From assembly GCF_022808935.1 (NCBI RefSeq), contig NZ_JAKZFR010000001.1, forward strand, positions 868,001-932,000: 64,000 bases of DNA. The letters run 5' to 3'. How positions within the stretch are numbered: position 1 is the stretch's first letter; each line of letters begins with the position of its first letter. The notes beneath the pieces are model-generated. The model ran no database searches, was not told where the DNA came from, and worked only from the letters and a program-made list of their open reading frames with translations. The position numbers and the translations under genes were made by a program. The DNA comes from Geothrix sp. SG200. GTDB lineage: Bacteria; Acidobacteriota; Holophagae; Holophagales; Holophagaceae. This document shows positions 8,680 to 17,324 of this stretch, piece after piece.

Positions 8680-10133
8680 AGCTGGACGTGCTCATCGATG
8701 GCCTGGCCGTGCGCCGCTCCGGGCCGGAAGTCGAGGTGGCGGATCTCACCAGCGACAGCCGCGAAGTCCGCCCTGGCTGGGGCTTCCTGGCCCTCAAGGG
8801 CGAGAAGGCCGATGGCGCCGCCTTCGTGCCGCAGGCCCTGGCGCAGGGCGCGAGCGCGATCTTTTCTGCTTCCGGCGTGCCTACGCCGGAAGGCGTCGCT
8901 GACTGCACCTTCACCGGCGCTCCCCGCCTCCAGATGGCCGACCTGGCCCGCCGTCTCCACTGCGCGCCGGATGAGTGCCTGGCGCTGATCGGCGTCACGG
9001 GCACCAACGGCAAGACGACCACCACCACGCTCATCCGGCAGCTTCTGCGGGGAGCCGGCCTCGGTTGCGGCCTGGTGGGCACGGTGCTGAACGCGGCCGG
9101 GGATGTGGAGGAGGAGGCGGTCCGCACCACGCCGGAAAGCCCAGCCTTCTACCGCTGGCTGCGCCGAAGCGTGGAGGCCGGCGATGCGGCTTCCGCGGTG
9201 GAGGTGAGCAGCCATGCCCTCTGTCTTGGACGCGTCCACGGCGCGCGGTTCAAGGTCGGCGTCTTCACGAACCTTACCCAGGACCACCTGGACTACCACG
9301 GCACCATGGAGGCCTACTTCGAGGCCAAGCGCCGACTGGTGGCTCAGTGCGACCGCTTTCTCGTGAATGCCGACGACCCTTGGGGCCGAACCCTGGTGGA
9401 ACGCGAAGGCCACGCCAGCTACGCGGTGGATCGCGCCGCCCGCTACCAGGCCCGGGATCTGGACCTGGGACCCATGGGAACCCGGTTCACCCTGGCCACC
9501 GAGCATCGGAGCTGGGAGGTCAGGAGCCCGCTCCTGGGCCGGTTCAACGTGTACAACCTGCTGGCGGCCCTGGCGGCCTGCGCCGAGGCGGGCTTCGACC
9601 TGGACCGGTTGGTGCCCGCCGTCCCCATGGTCCAGGGCGCGCCCGGACGACTGGAGCGCGTGGACTGCGGCCAGCCCTTCGGCGTGATGGTGGACTACGC
9701 CCACACGCCGGATGCCCTGGAGAAGCTGCTGGCGGAGGGTCGCCGCCTGCTGCCGCCGGGCGGCCGCCTGCACGTGCTCTTCGGCTGCGGGGGCGATCGC
9801 GACCGCGCCAAGCGGCCGCTCATGGCCGCGGCCGTGGCCGCCGGGGCGGACGTGCTCTGGCACACCAGCGACAACCCGCGGAGCGAGGATCCCGAGCGCA
9901 TCCTGGATGACGCAGCTCCGGGCATCCCGGAGGCCCTGCGCACCGATGGCGCCCGCTACCACCGCAACGCGGACCGGCAGGAATCCGTGCGGCAGGCCCT
10001 GGCCGACTGCCGCCCCGGCGACCTGCTGCTGCTGGCGGGAAAGGGCCACGAGCCCTACCAGGAGATCCATGGCGTGAAGCACCCCTACAGCGACCGCGTG
10101 GCCGTCGAAGCCGCGTTGCGGGGCAGCCGATGA
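8676..10133 (+). CDS. murE: UDP-N-acetylmuramoyl-tripeptide synthetase MurE (meso-DAP type)
   Basis: Cytoplasmic ATP-dependent ligase adding the third residue of the peptidoglycan stem peptide. The ATP loop GVTGTNGKTTTT starts at residue 106. The DNPR motif at residues 399-402 is the signature for meso-diaminopimelate rather than lysine, so the wall is of the usual Gram-negative type. Length of 485 residues is normal. It overlaps ftsI upstream and tsaC downstream by 4 nt each, forming a tightly coupled operon. Confidence 0.95.
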   Translation: MKLDVLIDGLAVRRSGPEVEVADLTSDSREVRPGWGFLALKGEKADGAAFVPQALAQGASAIFSASGVPTPEGVADCTFTGAPRLQMADLARRLHCAPDECLALIGVTGTNGKTTTTTLIRQLLRGAGLGCGLVGTVLNAAGDVEEEAVRTTPESPAFYRWLRRSVEAGDAASAVEVSSHALCLGRVHGARFKVGVFTNLTQDHLDYHGTMEAYFEAKRRLVAQCDRFLVNADDPWGRTLVEREGHASYAVDRAARYQARDLDLGPMGTRFTLATEHRSWEVRSPLLGRFNVYNLLAALAACAEAGFDLDRLVPAVPMVQGAPGRLERVDCGQPFGVMVDYAHTPDALEKLLAEGRRLLPPGGRLHVLFGCGGDRDRAKRPLMAAAVAAGADVLWHTSDNPRSEDPERILDDAAPGIPEALRTDGARYHRNADRQESVRQALADCRPGDLLLLAGKGHEPYQEIHGVKHPYSDRVAVEAALRGSR

Positions 10134-11128
10134 CGCGGATCCTTCCTGTCGCGGGCCCGTCGGATCCGGCCATTGCGGAAGCCGCGGCTCTGCTGCGTGC
10201 GGGGGGCCTGGTGGCCTTCCCTACGGAGACCGTGTACGGCCTGGGGGCCGACGGCCTGAATCCGGCGGCGGTGGCCCGGATCTATGCCGCCAAGGGGCGC
10301 CCGGCCACGAATCCCGTGATCCTCCACGTGGCGGACGCGGCCTCCGCCCAGGCGCTTGTCTCCCGCTGGTCCCCCGCGGCACAGGAGCTGGCGGAGCGGT
10401 TCTGGCCCGGACCGCTGACCCTCGTCCTGCCCGCCTCAGGCACCGTGCCTTCCATCGTCCGTGCCGGCGGCCCTTCGGTGGCCCTGCGCTGCCCGGCCCA
10501 TCCGGTGGCTCTGGCCTTGATCCGCGCCACCGGGCGCCCCCTGGCTGCGCCCAGCGCGAACCGAAGCCAGCACCTGTCCCCCACGCTGGCCCAGCACGTG
10601 GCCTCCAGCCTGGGCGAGGCGGTGGACCTCATCCTTGATGGGGGGCCGACGGAGGCGGGCCTGGAATCGACGATCCTGGACCTGTCCAGCGACCGGCCCT
10701 GCGTGCTCCGCCCCGGGCCCATCCCACCGGCCGACCTCGAGGTCCTGGTCGGCCCCGTGGACCTCTGGGCAGGGGCGGTCCGGGCGGGCGACCGCCAGGC
10801 GGCTCCCGGCATGGCCGAGCGCCACTACGCCCCCCGGGCCCGGCTGCAGCTGGTGGCGCCAGGGTCAGGCTTGCGGGAAACCTTGCGCGAGACACCGGGT
10901 TCCGTGGCGTACGTGGCCCTCGGAACCCTCCCCCCGCTTCCCCCGGGGGTCCGGGGCATCCTCCTGCCCCTGGATGCGGATATGGTCGGGGCGAGGCTCT
11001 ACGCCCTCCTCCACGAACTGGACGACGCAGGCTGCGAGCGTATCTTCATGGAGCGCCCGCCAGAAGATGAGGCCTGGCTGGCGGTTCGCGACCGTCTGCG
11101 GCGGGCCTCGGCGAAGGAGCAGCCATGA
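10130..11128 (+). CDS. tsaC: L-threonylcarbamoyladenylate synthase (Sua5/YwlC type)
   Basis: Makes threonylcarbamoyl-AMP from threonine, bicarbonate and ATP for the t6A37 modification of ANN-decoding tRNAs. The YrdC/Sua5 core is clear: GGLVAFPTETVYGLGADG, then a KGRPATNPVILHV block and APSANRSQHLSPT. A C-terminal extension of about 120 residues makes it the long two-domain Sua5 form (332 residues) rather than short TsaC. It sits inside the mur operon between murE and murF with 4-nt overlaps on both sides, so its expression is tied to cell-wall synthesis. Confidence 0.93.
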   Translation: MTRILPVAGPSDPAIAEAAALLRAGGLVAFPTETVYGLGADGLNPAAVARIYAAKGRPATNPVILHVADAASAQALVSRWSPAAQELAERFWPGPLTLVLPASGTVPSIVRAGGPSVALRCPAHPVALALIRATGRPLAAPSANRSQHLSPTLAQHVASSLGEAVDLILDGGPTEAGLESTILDLSSDRPCVLRPGPIPPADLEVLVGPVDLWAGAVRAGDRQAAPGMAERHYAPRARLQLVAPGSGLRETLRETPGSVAYVALGTLPPLPPGVRGILLPLDADMVGARLYALLHELDDAGCERIFMERPPEDEAWLAVRDRLRRASAKEQP

Positions 11129-12486
11129 GCCCATCTACGAGCCTCTGGTCGCTGTTCCAGGCCGCCTCCCAGGTGGGCGGCGAGATCCTGGGCGACGGCG
11201 CCGTGGTGCCGTCCTCGCTTTCCTTGGATACCCGGACTCTCGAGCCTGGCGCCTGTTTCGTGGCCCTGCGGGCCGAGCGGGATGGGCACGAGTTCGTCCC
11301 CCAGGCGGTGGAGAAGGGAGCCGCCTGCTTGCTGGTGGACCATCCGGTGGACAGCGGGTGTCCACAGCTCGTGGTGCCGGATACCCTGGCCGCGCTCCAG
11401 CGCTGGGGCCAGGCCCGACTGGCCGCGGTGCGCCCCAAGGCGGTGTTCGGCGTCACCGGAAGCGTCGGCAAGACCAGCACCAAAGAACTGCTGGCGGCGG
11501 CCGTGGGCGGGTGGAGGACCCCTGGGAACCGCAACAACACCCTGGGCATGCCCGAGGCCCTGGCCACCCTGCCTGAAGGGCTCGGTGCGGCGGTGCTGGA
11601 AATGGGCATGAGCACGCCCGGGGAAATCCGGCGCCTCACCGAGATCGCCCCCCTGGATTTCGGTCTCATCACCCTGGTGGGCACCGCCCACGCCGAGAAT
11701 TTCGCCCAGGGACAGCAAGGCATCGCCGAGGCCAAGGGTGAGCTGGTGGCTGGCCTGGCGCGAGGTGGAGTATGGGCTCACCTCGCTTCGGACCCCTGGT
11801 GCCGCTGGATCGCGGAGCAGCCCTGGGCCCGTCATGCCGAGGCCCTGGCGGTGGGCGAGGGGCATCCCTTCGGCTGGGAGGGCGTCGAGTCCCTGGGGGC
11901 GGCAGGAGAGGCGTTCCACCTGCGCACACCCAAGGGCACGTTCCCGGTTCGAATCCAGCTCCCCGGAGAACACCAGGTGCGCAACGCCGCCCTGGCCGCG
12001 TCCCTGGCTGTCCATGCGGGCCACGATCCAGAGCGCGTGGCGGCCGGCCTGGGATCGGTCGTGCCGGAACCGGGCCGGGGCAGGCTCCACGGGATGCCCG
12101 GTGGCGGGTGTGTGCTGGACGAGAGCTACAACGCCAGCTCCGACTCCATCCTGGCCTGCGCCCACGCTCTGCTGGACCTGCCAGGCGGAGAGGCGGTGGC
12201 GGTCCTCGGTTCCATGAGGGAACTGGGGGCGCATTCGGCGCGGATCCACCGCGAGACCGGTGCCGCCCTCAAGGCCCTGGGGCTGTCCCGACTCTGGGCC
12301 TACGGGGACTTCGCGGAGGACTACGCGGAGGGCTTCGGCCTCCGCGCCGTGTCGTTCCCTGATTTCGACTCGTTGCGCGACGCCGCCGCAGGTCTATCCG
12401 CCATCCCGCCGGGAGCCCGTATCCTGGTGAAAGGCAGCCGGTTCTGGCGCACGGAACGCGCTGTCGAGTGGCTCCTCGCCCACTGA
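11125..12486 (+). CDS. murF: UDP-N-acetylmuramoyl-tripeptide--D-alanyl-D-alanine ligase MurF
   Basis: Adds D-Ala-D-Ala to complete the cytoplasmic UDP-MurNAc-pentapeptide. The P-loop GVTGSVGKTSTKE starts at residue 109, followed by the NRNNTLGMPEAL block typical of MurF and by LDESYNASSDS in the C-terminal half, where MurF has its DAYNANP-like motif. At 453 residues it has normal length. The ATG overlaps the tsaC stop. An 84-nt spacer with a heptamer repeat separates it from mraY. Confidence 0.95.
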   Translation: MSPSTSLWSLFQAASQVGGEILGDGAVVPSSLSLDTRTLEPGACFVALRAERDGHEFVPQAVEKGAACLLVDHPVDSGCPQLVVPDTLAALQRWGQARLAAVRPKAVFGVTGSVGKTSTKELLAAAVGGWRTPGNRNNTLGMPEALATLPEGLGAAVLEMGMSTPGEIRRLTEIAPLDFGLITLVGTAHAENFAQGQQGIAEAKGELVAGLARGGVWAHLASDPWCRWIAEQPWARHAEALAVGEGHPFGWEGVESLGAAGEAFHLRTPKGTFPVRIQLPGEHQVRNAALAASLAVHAGHDPERVAAGLGSVVPEPGRGRLHGMPGGGCVLDESYNASSDSILACAHALLDLPGGEAVAVLGSMRELGAHSARIHRETGAALKALGLSRLWAYGDFAEDYAEGFGLRAVSFPDFDSLRDAAAGLSAIPPGARILVKGSRFWRTERAVEWLLAH

Positions 12487-12487
12487 T

Positions 12488-12543
12488 CCAGTCCCCAGTC
12501 CCCAGGCCTCAGTCCTCAGTCCTCAGTCCTCAGTCCTCGGCCC
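12488..12543. repeat. Tandem heptamer array (YCAGTCC x8) between murF and mraY
   Basis: Eight contiguous 7-bp units run through the spacer: two CCAGTCC, one CCAGGCC, four TCAGTCC and one TCGGCCC. Heptanucleotide tandem arrays of this style, including CCCCAGT-type units, are known as STRR elements in cyanobacteria and occur sporadically elsewhere; that comparison is from memory. No function is evident. Confidence 0.85.
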
Positions 12544-12570
12544 TCAAGTCTTCAGAATTCCGGACCCCCC

Positions 12571-13659
12571 ATGCTTCCTTGGCTCCTCTACCCCTTCCGT
12601 GACGTGATTCCCGGGTTTTCCGTCTTCCGGTACGTGACCTTCCGGACGGCCATGGCGGCGGCCACGGCGATGATCCTCAGCCTGGTGCTGGGGCCCTGGG
12701 TGATCCGGACGTTGACGGCCCTCAAGATGGGCCAGCACATCCGCGGCGAGGGTCCCGAGCACCACCAGAAGAAGGCGGGAACCCCCACCATGGGCGGCAT
12801 CCTCATCCTGCTGGTGATCACCGTGTCCACGCTGCTCTGGTGCGACCTCAAGAGCGGCGCCATCTGGGTGGCGCTCATGGCGCTGCTGGGCTTCGGCACC
12901 GTGGGGGCCTTCGACGATGCCCAGAAGCTGCTCAAGAAGCAGAACCTCGGCCTCACCAGCTGGCAGAAGATGCTCCTCCTCACGGGGATCTCGCTGCTGG
13001 TGGCCTGGCTGATCCTGCACTTCGGGCTGCGCGGCGCCGCCACCAGCCAGCTTTCCATGCCGTTCTTCAAGAATTTCCGGCCCAACGTGGGCGTGTTCCT
13101 CATCCCATGGATCTGGCTGGTGATGGTGGGCACGAGCAACGCCGTGAACCTCACGGACGGCCTCGATGGCCTGGCCATCGGCGGCACGCTCATCGTGTCG
13201 CTCACCTACGCGATCCTGGCCTATGTGGTGGGCCACGCGAAGATCGCGGCCTACCTGGTGGTGCCCCACGTCCCCGGCGGCGCCGAGCTGTCGGTCTTCA
13301 TGGGCGCCATGGCCGGGGCCTGCCTGGGCTTCCTGTGGTTCAACGCCCACCCGGCCGAGGTCTTCATGGGCGACACAGGATCCCTTGGCCTGGGCGGGGC
13401 GCTGGGCACCGTGGCTGTGGTCATCAAGCAAGAAGTGCTGCTGGTCATCGCCGGCGGCCTCTTCGTGCTGGAAGCCGTGAGCGTCATCCTTCAGGTGGGC
13501 AGCTTCAAGCTGCGCGGCGGCAAGCGCATCTTCCGCATGGCGCCCTTCCACCACCACCTCGAGCTGGGCGGACTCCAGGAGACGAAAGTGGTGATCCGCC
13601 TCTGGATCACCGCCATCGTGTGCTCGATCCTGGCCCTCAGCTCTCTGAAGCTGCGATAG
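12571..13659 (+). CDS. mraY: Phospho-N-acetylmuramoyl-pentapeptide-transferase MraY
   Basis: Integral membrane enzyme that transfers phospho-MurNAc-pentapeptide from UDP to undecaprenyl phosphate, forming lipid I. About ten hydrophobic segments are visible. Conserved polar loops include KKAGTPTMGGILIL near residue 68, the aspartates in GAFDDAQK, NLTDGLDGLA, the MGDTGSLGLGG loop, and the HHHLELGG segment near the end. Length of 362 residues is normal. Its 3' end overlaps the convergent EAL gene by 23 nt. Confidence 0.97.
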   Translation: MLPWLLYPFRDVIPGFSVFRYVTFRTAMAAATAMILSLVLGPWVIRTLTALKMGQHIRGEGPEHHQKKAGTPTMGGILILLVITVSTLLWCDLKSGAIWVALMALLGFGTVGAFDDAQKLLKKQNLGLTSWQKMLLLTGISLLVAWLILHFGLRGAATSQLSMPFFKNFRPNVGVFLIPWIWLVMVGTSNAVNLTDGLDGLAIGGTLIVSLTYAILAYVVGHAKIAAYLVVPHVPGGAELSVFMGAMAGACLGFLWFNAHPAEVFMGDTGSLGLGGALGTVAVVIKQEVLLVIAGGLFVLEAVSVILQVGSFKLRGGKRIFRMAPFHHHLELGGLQETKVVIRLWITAIVCSILALSSLKLR

Positions 13660-14392
13660 GCTTCGGCCGCGTGGGCCACGGCTGGCCCAGGATGAAGCCC
13701 TGGCCCCACGGCACGTCCGCGTCCATGACGGCCTCGAGCTCCTCCATCGTTTCGATGCCTTCGGCGATGAAGCCGATGCACATGTGCCGGGCGAAGTGGG
13801 AGAGGGCGTTGAGGAGGGCGGCCTGGTAGGGCCTGCGGTGGACCTGCTCCACGAGGCTCCGGTCGGCCTTGATGTAGTCCGGCGCCAGTCGCGCCATCTG
13901 CGTGAGGCTCGCCACGCCCGCGCCGAGATCATCCACGGCCACGCGCAGTCCGACGTCGCGCAGCCGCTTGGCGTAGGTCTGGAGCGCCTCGAGGTCGTGC
14001 ATGCCCTGGGATTCGGTGAACTCCATCACCACGCATTCCACGGGAAAGGACAGGGCTTCCAGCCAGCGCGGCAGGCGCGCCCAGAATCCCGGGGCTTCCA
14101 GGCTCACGGGCTCGAGGTTCACGAAGTGGAGGTGGCTGCCGGTTCCGCGCTGGGCCAGGGCTGCGAAGGTGGCGTCGAGAAAGCGCAGGTCCAGCGTCAG
14201 CCGGTCTTCCGGTGGGAGGGTGGGGTTCTGCAGGATCGGCCCGACGGGATGGGCGATGCCTGCCTTGTCCAGGTGACGGGCCAGATACTCCTGGGCCACC
14301 ATGCGATTGTCCTGCAGCCGGTACATGGGCTGGACGTGAGGCACGATCGTGCCCTCTCCGCTCAACAGACTTTCCAGGATGCCCTTGGGCAT
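13637..14392 (-). CDS. EAL-domain protein (c-di-GMP phosphodiesterase-like)
   Basis: A stand-alone EAL domain of about 251 residues with no sensor or membrane part. Most metal and substrate positions look present: FVNLEP, the Glu of EFTES, the paired aspartates of VDDLGAG, Lys and Asp in YIKADRSLV, EGIET, and GQGFILGQP. The name motif itself reads QEYLAR instead of EAL, keeping the Glu. It may therefore hydrolyse c-di-GMP or only bind it. ATG 14392 is chosen because GGAG lies eight bases upstream; a GTG at 14449 would add 19 residues. It lies antisense between mraY and murD. Confidence 0.82.
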   Translation of the reverse strand: MPKGILESLLSGEGTIVPHVQPMYRLQDNRMVAQEYLARHLDKAGIAHPVGPILQNPTLPPEDRLTLDLRFLDATFAALAQRGTGSHLHFVNLEPVSLEAPGFWARLPRWLEALSFPVECVVMEFTESQGMHDLEALQTYAKRLRDVGLRVAVDDLGAGVASLTQMARLAPDYIKADRSLVEQVHRRPYQAALLNALSHFARHMCIGFIAEGIETMEELEAVMDADVPWGQGFILGQPWPTRPKPIAASES

Positions 14393-14503
14393 GGCCACTC
14401 CGCACTCGTGCAAGGGTCCTGCGTCCAGTGTAGCGCTGTCGCGCGCCACGTGCTCACATGCAGGAAGGTCCGTCGCGGGTTACGCTGGAATCGGGGGGGC
14501 GAC

Positions 14504-15829
14504 ATGCGCACCGTGGTCATGGGAGCGGGACGTTCGGGCTTGGCGGCGGTCCGTTTCCTCGCATCGCAAGGGCGGGCCGTGGTGCTGACGGACAGCCGGC
14601 CCGGGCCCGATCCCGCCTTGGAGCTTGAGTTGGCCCGAGCGGGCATTCCCGGTGTGTGGGGCAGCCATCCTGAATCGCTCCTGGATCATTGCGGCGAACT
14701 TGTCATCAGCCCCGGGATTCCTCCCAGCACGGCCTTTGTCGCAGCTGCCATTTCTCGAGGAATCCCTGTCATCGGCGAAGTGGAGCTGGCCCACCGCGCG
14801 CTCCGGGACCGGCGCGACGGGAGCCGTGTGCTGGCCGTGACGGGCACCAATGGCAAGAGCACCACCACGGATCTGGTGGCCCACCTGCTCAAGGCGGCAG
14901 GCCTGCCTGCGGTGGCCTGCGGCAACCTGGGCACTCCCGTCATGGAGGCCGTGACCGCGGGCACCCAAGGAGCGGTCTATGTGGTGGAGCTGAGCAGTTA
15001 CCAGCTCGAGACCGTGGCGGCCTTCCATGCCGAGGGCGCGGCATTCCTGAATCTGACGCCGGACCATCTCGCTCGCCACGGCACGCTGGAGGCCTACCGC
15101 CGAGCCAAGTTGCGGATCTTCGAACGGCAGACCGCCGACGATCTCCGGGTTGTTCCCGTGGCTCATCCCGAGTGGTGGCAGGATGCGCCGGGTGATGGGC
15201 GGACTGCCTGCTTCGGCTGGACCGAGTGCGAGGCCTGGTGCGATGCCGGGGGCCACCTGCGCCTGCATGGCGAGGTGCTCCTCCACCGCGATGATCTGCG
15301 CATTCCCGGCGACCACAACGTGGAGAACGCCCTGGCGGCCGCCCTCCTGGCCCGCCACGGAGGCGCGGATGTCGAGGCCATCCGCCAAGGGCTGCGGACC
15401 TATCCGGGACTGGCCCATCGCATCGCCTTCTGCGGAGAAAAGGCCGGCGTGCGCGCCTACAACGATTCCAAGGGCACGAATGTGGATGCCACGGTTACGG
15501 CCATCCGGGCCCTGCCGGGCCCGCTGGTGCTGCTGCTGGGAGGCACGGACAAGGGCGCCAGCTACGGGCCTCTGCGCGAGGTTCTGGATGGCAAGCTGCG
15601 GCGCCTGGTGTTCCTGGGTGAGGCGATTCCACAGCTCACCCGCGACCTGGGCGACCTGCCCCATGAGGTTGTGCCGGTCTTTGACGAGGCCGTGCGGACA
15701 GCCCTCACCCTCGCGCATCCCGGCGACCAGGTGCTCCTCAGCCCAGCCTGCGCCAGCTTCGACCAGTTCGACAACTTCGAGCAGCGCGGGGAGCGCTTCG
15801 AGAGCCTGGTGAAGGCCTGGCTCCAGTAG
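14504..15829 (+). CDS. murD: UDP-N-acetylmuramoylalanine--D-glutamate ligase MurD
   Basis: Adds D-glutamate to UDP-MurNAc-L-Ala in the cytoplasm. The N-terminus VVMGAGRSGLAAVRFLASQG is the UDP-binding Rossmann domain of MurD, followed by SPGIPPS, the ATP loop VTGTNGKSTTT, NLTPDHLARHG, and the late NDSKGTNVDAT and LLGGTDKGA blocks. These mark it as MurD rather than another Mur ligase. ATG 14504 gives 441 residues with a G-rich ribosome site just upstream. It is separated from mraY by the antisense EAL gene. No ftsW, murG or murC follows, so the cluster is incomplete. Confidence 0.95.
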   Translation: MRTVVMGAGRSGLAAVRFLASQGRAVVLTDSRPGPDPALELELARAGIPGVWGSHPESLLDHCGELVISPGIPPSTAFVAAAISRGIPVIGEVELAHRALRDRRDGSRVLAVTGTNGKSTTTDLVAHLLKAAGLPAVACGNLGTPVMEAVTAGTQGAVYVVELSSYQLETVAAFHAEGAAFLNLTPDHLARHGTLEAYRRAKLRIFERQTADDLRVVPVAHPEWWQDAPGDGRTACFGWTECEAWCDAGGHLRLHGEVLLHRDDLRIPGDHNVENALAAALLARHGGADVEAIRQGLRTYPGLAHRIAFCGEKAGVRAYNDSKGTNVDATVTAIRALPGPLVLLLGGTDKGASYGPLREVLDGKLRRLVFLGEAIPQLTRDLGDLPHEVVPVFDEAVRTALTLAHPGDQVLLSPACASFDQFDNFEQRGERFESLVKAWLQ

Positions 15830-15837
15830 AATCGGTT

Positions 15838-17256
15838 ATGCACGATGCCGCCCGAGCCGCCGCCGATCTCCGCGCCATGCTGGGCGCCGATGCCGTCCTG
15901 ACGGAGGCCAGCGATCTGGCCCGCTATGAGGACGGCTGGCGCTACGGGAAGGGCAGGGCCCTGCTGGCGGTGCGACCCGGGACCACGGAGCAGGTGTCCG
16001 AAGTCATGGCCTACTGCCACGAGCGGGGCATCCGGGTGATGCCCCAGGGCGCCAACACGGGCCTGGTGGGCGCCTCCAACCCGGATGCCAGCGGCGAGAT
16101 GCTCGTGCTCAGCCTGGAGCGCCTGAACAAGCGCCTGGAGATCGACCCCATCAACCGCACCGCGGTGGTGGACGGTGGGGTGCTGCTCAGCGCGCTGAAC
16201 GCGGCGCTGGCGGAGCACGGCCTCATGTTCCCCATCGACCTGGGGGCGGATCCCAGCATCGGCGGCATGATCGCCACCAACACTGGCGGGACCCGGCTCC
16301 TGAAGTACGGCGATGTGCGCCACAACCTCCAGGGCCTGGAGGCGGTGCTGGCGGACGGAACGGTGGTGGAGGTCATGAACCACCTCCGGAAGAACAACAC
16401 GGGCCTGGACTTCAAGCAGCTCTTCGTGGGCACCAGCGGCGTGTACGGCGTGATCACCGGGGCGGTGCTCCAGGTGGTGCCTGTGCCCCGGCAGCACGCC
16501 ACGGCCCTGGTGGGCTGCGCCTCCGGCCAGGCCGTGCTATCCCTCCTGCAGGCGCTGGAGGGGGATATGGCCGACGTGTTCACGGCCTACGAGGTCGTCA
16601 GCGCCAACGCCCTGGGCCCCGTGTTCAAGCACCACGAGGACATCCGCAACCCCTACGGCGCCGCCAGGCCCCCTGCGTACACCGCCCTGGTGGAACTGTC
16701 CTCCACGCTTCCGGAAGCGGCGCTGAACCTGGCCGGGGTGCTGGAGGAACGCCTGGGCGCCTTCCTGGAAGACGAGCGCGGCGAGGGCATCACGGATGTC
16801 TTCATGGGCAAGCCCGAGGACTTCTGGGCCATCCGCCACCACATCAGCGAGAGCCTGCGGAACGAGGGCAAGGTGCTGGCCTTCGACATCAGCGTTCCCC
16901 GCAGCCGGATGGCGGCCTTCACGGATGCCGCGGCGGCCCTGCTGGCCCAGGATTTCCCCTTCGTCCGCTGCTGCGACTTCGGCCATTGGGGCGACGGCGG
17001 GACCCACCTCAACCTCGTGTGGAACGAGGCCGAGTCACCCAGGCCGACGCCGATGATCGTCGAGGAACTGCAGTCTCGGATCTACGAACTGGCGGTTCGC
17101 GGCTTCGATGGTTCCTACAGCGCCGAGCACGGGGTCGGCCCCCACAACCAGCGCTTCTACGACGCCTACACCCCGGAACCCGTGAAGGCCGCGAACCAGG
17201 CCCTCAAGCGGCACCTGGACCCCAAGGGCCTCCTGGGCACCACCAGGCTGGGCTGA
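15838..17256 (+). CDS. FAD-linked 2-hydroxyacid oxidoreductase (GlcD/D2HGDH-like)
   Basis: A 472-residue flavoprotein of the vanillyl-alcohol-oxidase type that likely oxidises a D-2-hydroxyacid such as D-lactate, glycolate or D-2-hydroxyglutarate. The FAD domain shows MPQGANTGLVGA and DLGADPSIGGMIATNTGGTR. The C-terminal cap carries GHWGDGGTHLNL, where metal-binding histidines sit in this family, and YSAEHGVGPHNQ. The substrate cannot be read from sequence. It starts 8 nt after murD, so it may be cotranscribed with it although unrelated in function. Confidence 0.85.
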   Translation: MHDAARAAADLRAMLGADAVLTEASDLARYEDGWRYGKGRALLAVRPGTTEQVSEVMAYCHERGIRVMPQGANTGLVGASNPDASGEMLVLSLERLNKRLEIDPINRTAVVDGGVLLSALNAALAEHGLMFPIDLGADPSIGGMIATNTGGTRLLKYGDVRHNLQGLEAVLADGTVVEVMNHLRKNNTGLDFKQLFVGTSGVYGVITGAVLQVVPVPRQHATALVGCASGQAVLSLLQALEGDMADVFTAYEVVSANALGPVFKHHEDIRNPYGAARPPAYTALVELSSTLPEAALNLAGVLEERLGAFLEDERGEGITDVFMGKPEDFWAIRHHISESLRNEGKVLAFDISVPRSRMAAFTDAAAALLAQDFPFVRCCDFGHWGDGGTHLNLVWNEAESPRPTPMIVEELQSRIYELAVRGFDGSYSAEHGVGPHNQRFYDAYTPEPVKAANQALKRHLDPKGLLGTTRLG

Positions 17257-17324
17257 ACCGGGTCTGTCCTGCGATGGCCGCCGGCCGCGTCCGAGGGTAG
17301 ATTCGAAGGATTCCCGGAGGCTCC

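Noticed and set aside
13784-14503. Long open frame in front of murD
   Set aside because: It lies antisense to the EAL gene and carries no conserved sequence; MurD homology starts at 14504.
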